Shown here in pieces: positions 6,174-8,967 of a stretch of DNA of 8,967 bases. The notes below the pieces were generated by a model. The model saw only the letters and a program-made list of their open reading frames with translations, had not been told where the DNA came from and searched no databases. Both the position numbers and the translations under genes were made by a program. Source of the stretch: Paracoccaceae bacterium (GTDB lineage: Bacteria; Pseudomonadota; Alphaproteobacteria; Rhodobacterales; Rhodobacteraceae); assembly GCA_026982515.1 (NCBI GenBank), contig JALSGY010000478.1:1-8967 (forward strand), given 5' to 3'. The stretch's first letter is position 1. Each line of letters opens with the position of its first letter.

Positions 6174-6977
6174 TCAACTCTCGAAACAGGCGGCCCGGCC
6201 ATCGGCGAGTATGGTCCGGGCGCCATCGGCTATCGCCTGCGCACGACGTTGCACGAAACCGGAGGGCCGCAGTACCGAACGTGCCTTGGGGTCGGGCAGC
6301 ACGGCCGCCAGAAGTGCGGCCTGGCGGGGGGTCAGGGCGGCGGGGCTGACGTTGAAATAGTGCCGCGCCGCGGCTTTGACGCCGAAGACGCCCTCGCCGA
6401 ACTCGGCCACGTTGAGATAGACTTCGAGAATGCGCCGCTTGCTCCACAGCGCCTCCACCAGCGGGGTCAGCAGCGCCTCCAGCGCCTTGCGCGGCCAGCT
6501 GCGGCCCTGCCACAGAAAGACATTTTTTACCACCTGCTGGCTGATGGTCGAGGCCCCGCGCCGGCCGCCCTCTTCCATTGCGGTGCGGATCGCGGCCATG
6601 TCGAAGCCCCAGTGCAGACAGAAGTTGGCATCTTCCGCCGCCACCACCGAGCGGGCCATCACCGGGGCGATTTCGTCCATCTCCGCCCACTGGCGGTCTA
6701 TCCCGCCCAAGCGGCGCGATTCGGCCAGCATGTAGGGGGTGGTGGGCGGGTCGATCACCGCGAAGGCCGCAATCCACAGCAGCACCAGCGCCACCGCCCC
6801 CACAAGGCCGCGGCGCAGCCAGCGCAGGGGCCGGCGCAGCGCGTGCCGCCACCCCCCGAACGCCGCCTTTCGGCGCGCCCCCGGTTTCTTCGCCGCCCGT
6901 TTGCGGGGTGCGGATCTTGCGGATTTCGCCCTTCGTGCCACGGGCGCACATAGGCATGCCCCCGCCGGGGCGGTCAA
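6174..6977 (-). CDS. mtgA: Monofunctional peptidoglycan glycosyltransferase
   Basis: A GT51 enzyme that polymerises lipid II into glycan strands at the periplasmic face of the inner membrane. A very basic cytoplasmic N-terminus (about 15-56) precedes one membrane helix (about 57-75). The GT51 motifs follow: AAEDANFCLHWG with catalytic E115 (113-124), GASTISQQVVKNVF (141-154), and RRILEVYLNVAEFGEGVFGV with E185 (181-200). No transpeptidase domain follows, as expected for MtgA. The start is uncertain: the longest frame begins with TTG at 6977 (267 residues), a GTG at 6941 would give 255, and neither has a clear ribosome binding site. A nearby ATG with a purine-rich upstream stretch is in a different frame. 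Family members are usually 220-250 residues, so the shorter form is plausible. It is the first gene of the minus-strand run ending in pabB. Confidence 0.9.
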   Translation of the reverse strand: MTAPAGACLCAPVARRAKSARSAPRKRAAKKPGARRKAAFGGWRHALRRPLRWLRRGLVGAVALVLLWIAAFAVIDPPTTPYMLAESRRLGGIDRQWAEMDEIAPVMARSVVAAEDANFCLHWGFDMAAIRTAMEEGGRRGASTISQQVVKNVFLWQGRSWPRKALEALLTPLVEALWSKRRILEVYLNVAEFGEGVFGVKAAARHYFNVSPAALTPRQAALLAAVLPDPKARSVLRPSGFVQRRAQAIADGARTILADGRAACFES

Positions 6978-7032
6978 GCACCGGCTGCGAGTTGACCCAC
7001 ATCATTGCGAAGAAGCATCGCAGGGCGGAGAC

Positions 7033-7046
7033 TCACGATATCGTGA
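7033..7046. promoter_or_regulatory. Perfect 14-bp palindrome, candidate operator
   Basis: TCACGATATCGTGA is a perfect inverted repeat with no spacer. It lies 3 nt before the GGAGGTGA ribosome binding site (7049-7056) of the gene at 7061, and within the mtgA divergent region. Its position suits repression by a dimeric regulator, or an RNA hairpin that covers the ribosome binding site. A TTGACC at 6992-6997 may be the -35 box, but no good -10 is seen 17 nt downstream. Confidence 0.45.
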
Positions 7047-7060
7047 ACGGAGGTGACTCC

Positions 7061-7567
7061 ATGCTGGTCAATGAACTCCCCGGATACGACATCACCGACA
7101 AGCCAACCGGCTGCTGCCCCCGCTTCAAGCCGGAAGGCTGGGACGGGCAGGAACTGCATTTCAGAAACAAGCCCTTTGTGCGTGCCGAGACCCGCAGCTT
7201 CATGCACGTGCCGCTCAACATGGGGCGGGTGTTCCCGCGCGTTCTGGCCAATATCGCAGACGCCGGCGCCTTCGACAAGGAAGGCCACATCGTGCTCAGC
7301 CGAGAGGTATCGCCATGGCTGGCGGAGCATTTCTTCGCGGTTTCGAAGCCCATTGAGAACGAGGAAATGACAACTCTTTCGGGGGATTTCCTTACCCGGG
7401 TCTTCGAGGGGCCTTTTAGCGAGATCAGGAAATGGTGCGCCGAGCTTGAAACCCTCGCCCGCGCGAGGGGCAGGTTGGCAAAGGGTATCTGGTTCTACTA
7501 CACAACCTGCCCGAAATGCGCCAAGGCGTACGGGGCGAATTACGTGGTCGGGCTGGTCGAGGTCTGA
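7061..7567 (+). CDS. Conserved protein of uncertain function, often annotated 'hydrolase'
   Basis: 168 residues from the ATG at 7061, fixed by GGAGGTGA 4 nt upstream; the open frame upstream of this is GC-rich shadow sequence. It resembles a family of bacterial proteins, also in Firmicutes, that share an N-terminal PTGCCPRF (15-22), a central MHVPLNMGRV (48-57), SGDFLTRVFEGPF (107-119) and a C-terminal YTTCPKCAKAYGANYVV (147-163). Five cysteines are present (C18, C19, C126, C150, C153). The CxxC at 150-153 with the CC pair at 18-19 could bind a metal or be redox active. The overall pattern of strands recalls GyrI-like effector-binding domains, but I cannot confirm it, and the label 'hydrolase' used in databases has no visible catalytic basis here. 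No signal peptide or membrane segment. It appears slightly less GC-rich than its neighbours by eye. Its last 28 bp overlap the convergent Hint gene. Confidence 0.75.
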   Translation: MLVNELPGYDITDKPTGCCPRFKPEGWDGQELHFRNKPFVRAETRSFMHVPLNMGRVFPRVLANIADAGAFDKEGHIVLSREVSPWLAEHFFAVSKPIENEEMTTLSGDFLTRVFEGPFSEIRKWCAELETLARARGRLAKGIWFYYTTCPKCAKAYGANYVVGLVEV

Positions 7568-8487
7568 GCCGGCCGGAAATCAGGCGCCAGAACCGGGGCC
7601 TCCCGGCGTTTCACGATCGGGCGCGCGGTATGGGCGAAGGCATGGGCCATGTCCAGTTGCGGGAACAGCGCCAGCAGTTCGGCACGGGTGGCGCGGTCGC
7701 CCAGCAGCACCTGATCGCCGGGGAAGAAGCTTTCGCTGGGCACGCCGTTGGAGAAGATCACCTCATGGCGGGCCAGCATGACGTGATGATAGACCACCGT
7801 ATCCACGGCCTCCTGCACCACCGTCTCGCCATCCACCAGGTGCCTGGCCGGGACCAGCATCTCGGGCAGGCCGAAGTGCAGTTCGGCCTGCCAGCCGCGC
7901 ACCAGAACCCGGTGCTGGGGGCTGACCCGCAACTCGCGGGCGTTGCCGATGGCGCCGGGGCGGAACACCACCGGGGCGAACCGGCCTGTGCCGTCCACCC
8001 TCACCCGGCCGATCCAGCGGATTTCCTGAAGCCCGTTGTCGAGGGTCTCCACCCTGTCGCCAACCCGCAGGTCTTCCACCGGCACCTCGCCGCGGGCAGT
8101 GCGAATCAGGGTGCCGGGGGTAAAGCAGGGCGGACCCAGATCATTGACAAGCAGCGGGCCCTGGCTGTCCACGAAGGTGGTGGAAACCAGCGTACCGTTC
8201 TGCAGCACCTGCCCGTCATTGGGGGTGAACACCTTGCGCCCGTCGGCCAGGTAGAAGGTGACGCCGGTATAGGTGACGTTGCCGACACCGGGAACATCGA
8301 CTGTAACCGTATCGCCGGGCCAGGAAGAGGTGATATCCACCCCGTCGATGCTGTCATTGCTGAAGCGGTCGAAATCGCCGTCGTTGTTGTTGTCGGTCAG
8401 GGTGAGCTTGACGTAATTCAACTGTGTCCCCGCAGGGGGCGGGGCATATGGGTCGATGAGAAAGAACTGATCGAGATAGGTTGCCAT
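7540..8487 (-). CDS. Hint-domain (Hedgehog/intein-type, Hint_2) protein
   Basis: 315 residues from the ATG at 8487; a TTG 15 nt upstream gives no better ribosome binding site. The N-terminal half (1-120) is a beta-rich, acidic region with DNNNDGDFD (about 32-40), an EF-hand/dockerin-like calcium-binding pattern. It leads to the Hint domain, which starts at C121 in PPCFTPGTLIRTARGEVPVEDLRVGD. Further on are the block-B-like SPQHRVLV (189-196), a histidine pair YHH with ARHEVIFSNGVPSESFFPGD (about 233-258), and a basic then proline/threonine-rich tail. Proteins of this kind are common in Rhodobacterales, often several per genome. The retained cysteine and histidine suggest self-cleavage or a thioester step, but there is no downstream extein, so it is not a splicing intein. 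No classic signal peptide is seen; export by a type I system is conceivable since many family members are large and calcium-binding. The biological role is unknown. Confidence 0.82.
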   Translation of the reverse strand: MATYLDQFFLIDPYAPPPAGTQLNYVKLTLTDNNNDGDFDRFSNDSIDGVDITSSWPGDTVTVDVPGVGNVTYTGVTFYLADGRKVFTPNDGQVLQNGTLVSTTFVDSQGPLLVNDLGPPCFTPGTLIRTARGEVPVEDLRVGDRVETLDNGLQEIRWIGRVRVDGTGRFAPVVFRPGAIGNARELRVSPQHRVLVRGWQAELHFGLPEMLVPARHLVDGETVVQEAVDTVVYHHVMLARHEVIFSNGVPSESFFPGDQVLLGDRATRAELLALFPQLDMAHAFAHTARPIVKRREAPVLAPDFRPAQTSTSPTT

Positions 8488-8507
8488 CAAATGCTCGCGC
8501 AAAGGCT

Positions 8508-8527
8508 GCGACTATGGCGATAGTCGC
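8508..8527. promoter_or_regulatory. 20-bp dyad upstream of the Hint gene
   Basis: GCGACTAT (8508-8515) and ATAGTCGC (8520-8527) are perfect inverted copies separated by GGCG. The centre is about 30 nt before the Hint ATG. It could be an operator for a dimeric regulator or a 5' leader hairpin with an 8-bp stem and 4-nt loop. No convincing -35/-10 pair is seen between it and the gltB terminator. Confidence 0.45.
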
Positions 8528-8584
8528 TGGCGAAGGGTGGAAAACCATGGCCGGTGTGGGGTGATTTTGTGAAAGATCAGGTCA

Positions 8585-8618
8585 AAATTTAGGAACCCGG
8601 CGCCGAGATTGGCGCCGG
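8585..8618 (-). terminator. gltB: Intrinsic terminator of gltB
   Basis: On the minus strand an 8-bp perfect stem, CCGGCGCC paired with GGCGCCGG (8611-8618 with 8597-8604, loop of 6 nt), is followed by GGTTCCTAAATTTT, a T-rich tail. It lies about 50 nt after the gltB stop. A 12-bp palindrome, CCCCGGCCGGGG (8634-8645), lies between the stop and this stem. The combination is a plausible factor-independent terminator. Confidence 0.6.
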
Positions 8619-8670
8619 TCGAGATTGCACCCGCCCCGGCCGGGGTGGATCCGTTCAAACCCGAGATGCC

Positions 8671-8967
8671 CTATTCGGCCGGGATCGCGCCCTGCTCGAG
8701 AGACAGCGGCTGGGGCAGATGGGCCAGCATCTCCTTGGGGCAGACCTGCAGGAAGAAGCGTTTTTCCGCCTCCCAGTTGTTGAGGATCTCGCCCGCCTTG
8801 AGACTGCGGGTCTCGGCATGGTGGCGCTCGATCAGATCCTTGAGCTGATGTTCCCAGTGCTCCACGGTGACCGGGCAGGTCACCAGCGTCTCCATGTTCA
8901 TCAGCTCCTGCGCCCGGCCTTCGGGGTCGTGGAGATAGGCCATGCCGCCCGTCATTCCGGCCCCGAA
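8671..8967 (-). CDS. gltB: Glutamate synthase (NADPH) large subunit, C-terminal end (partial)
   Basis: The open frame runs off the right edge of the window; 98 codons plus the stop are visible, beginning FGAGMTGGMAYLHDPEG. This is the end of the GXGXG beta-helix domain of the large subunit, followed by the helical tail NMETLVTCPVTVEHWEHQL, HHAETRS and FFLQVCPKEMLAHL, and a final AIPAE. These segments are diagnostic for the GltB C-terminus. GltB has an N-terminal glutamine amidotransferase domain and an FMN/3Fe-4S synthase domain, both outside this window; it makes glutamate from 2-oxoglutarate and glutamine. The ATG at 8955 is an internal methionine, not a start. The small subunit gltD is not seen downstream, so it must lie upstream of gltB or elsewhere. 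A terminator follows the stop. Confidence 0.9.
   Translation of the reverse strand, partial: FGAGMTGGMAYLHDPEGRAQELMNMETLVTCPVTVEHWEHQLKDLIERHHAETRSLKAGEILNNWEAEKRFFLQVCPKEMLAHLPQPLSLEQGAIPAE

Noticed and set aside
6115..7005. Alternative minus-strand frame across mtgA
   Set aside because: Glycine/arginine-rich shadow; GT51 motifs are all in the other frame.
6578..7060. Plus-strand extension upstream of the gene at 7061
   Set aside because: Pro/Arg/Ala-rich shadow opposite mtgA, while GGAGGTGA marks the ATG at 7061.
7540..8487. Splicing intein
   Set aside because: There is no C-terminal extein, no conserved terminal His-Asn pair and no endonuclease domain; the Hint_2 pattern fits better.

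Overview
The window looks like chromosomal DNA of a GC-rich alphaproteobacterium, most likely of the Rhodobacteraceae (Rhodobacter/Roseobacter group). The reasons are the high GC at third codon positions, a PetP/PetR-type MarR plus OmpR regulator pair beside a branched-chain aminotransferase gene, a Hint_2-type protein, and a glutathione-transferase-like gene in front of queG. Most genes are core metabolism or cell-envelope functions. I see no phage, IS element, CRISPR array, rRNA or tRNA gene. These assignments are recognition by eye; no search was run.

Layout from left to right. (1) 39-1249, minus: a MarR regulator (petP-like) translationally coupled by a 4-nt overlap to an OmpR-type response regulator (petR-like). 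(2) 1250-1426: an AT-richer divergent promoter region with a likely petP promoter and a repeated 10-mer. (3) 1427-2296, plus: branched-chain aminotransferase ilvE. (4) 2297-2475: hairpins between convergent genes, then a small minus-strand gene of 69 codons with a strong ribosome binding site. (5) 2835-3125, plus: a Dabb-domain protein. (6) 3141-6977, minus: four genes in the order mtgA, an FzlA-like GST-fold gene, queG, pabB, with gaps of about 50-100 nt. Two related hairpins flank the FzlA-like gene. (7) 7061-7567, plus: a cysteine-containing conserved protein of uncertain function with a 14-bp palindrome just before its ribosome binding site. (8) 7540-8487, minus: a Hint-domain protein whose 3' end overlaps the previous gene by 28 bp. 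(9) 8488-8670: a dyad and a terminator. (10) 8671-8967, minus: the C-terminal end of glutamate synthase large subunit (gltB), cut by the window edge.

How the genes relate. mtgA (glycan polymerisation) and the FzlA-like gene (in Caulobacter an FtsZ-binding constriction regulator) both serve the envelope and division. PetR belongs to the same OmpR subfamily level as CenR, an essential envelope regulator in Caulobacter and Rhodobacter, so this part of the window may be an ancestral envelope/division neighbourhood. ilvE, pabB and gltB are amino-acid, folate and nitrogen metabolism; queG performs the last step of tRNA queuosine synthesis. The least understood parts are the small gene at 2476-2685, the conserved protein at 7061-7567, the Hint protein, and the paired hairpins around the FzlA-like gene.
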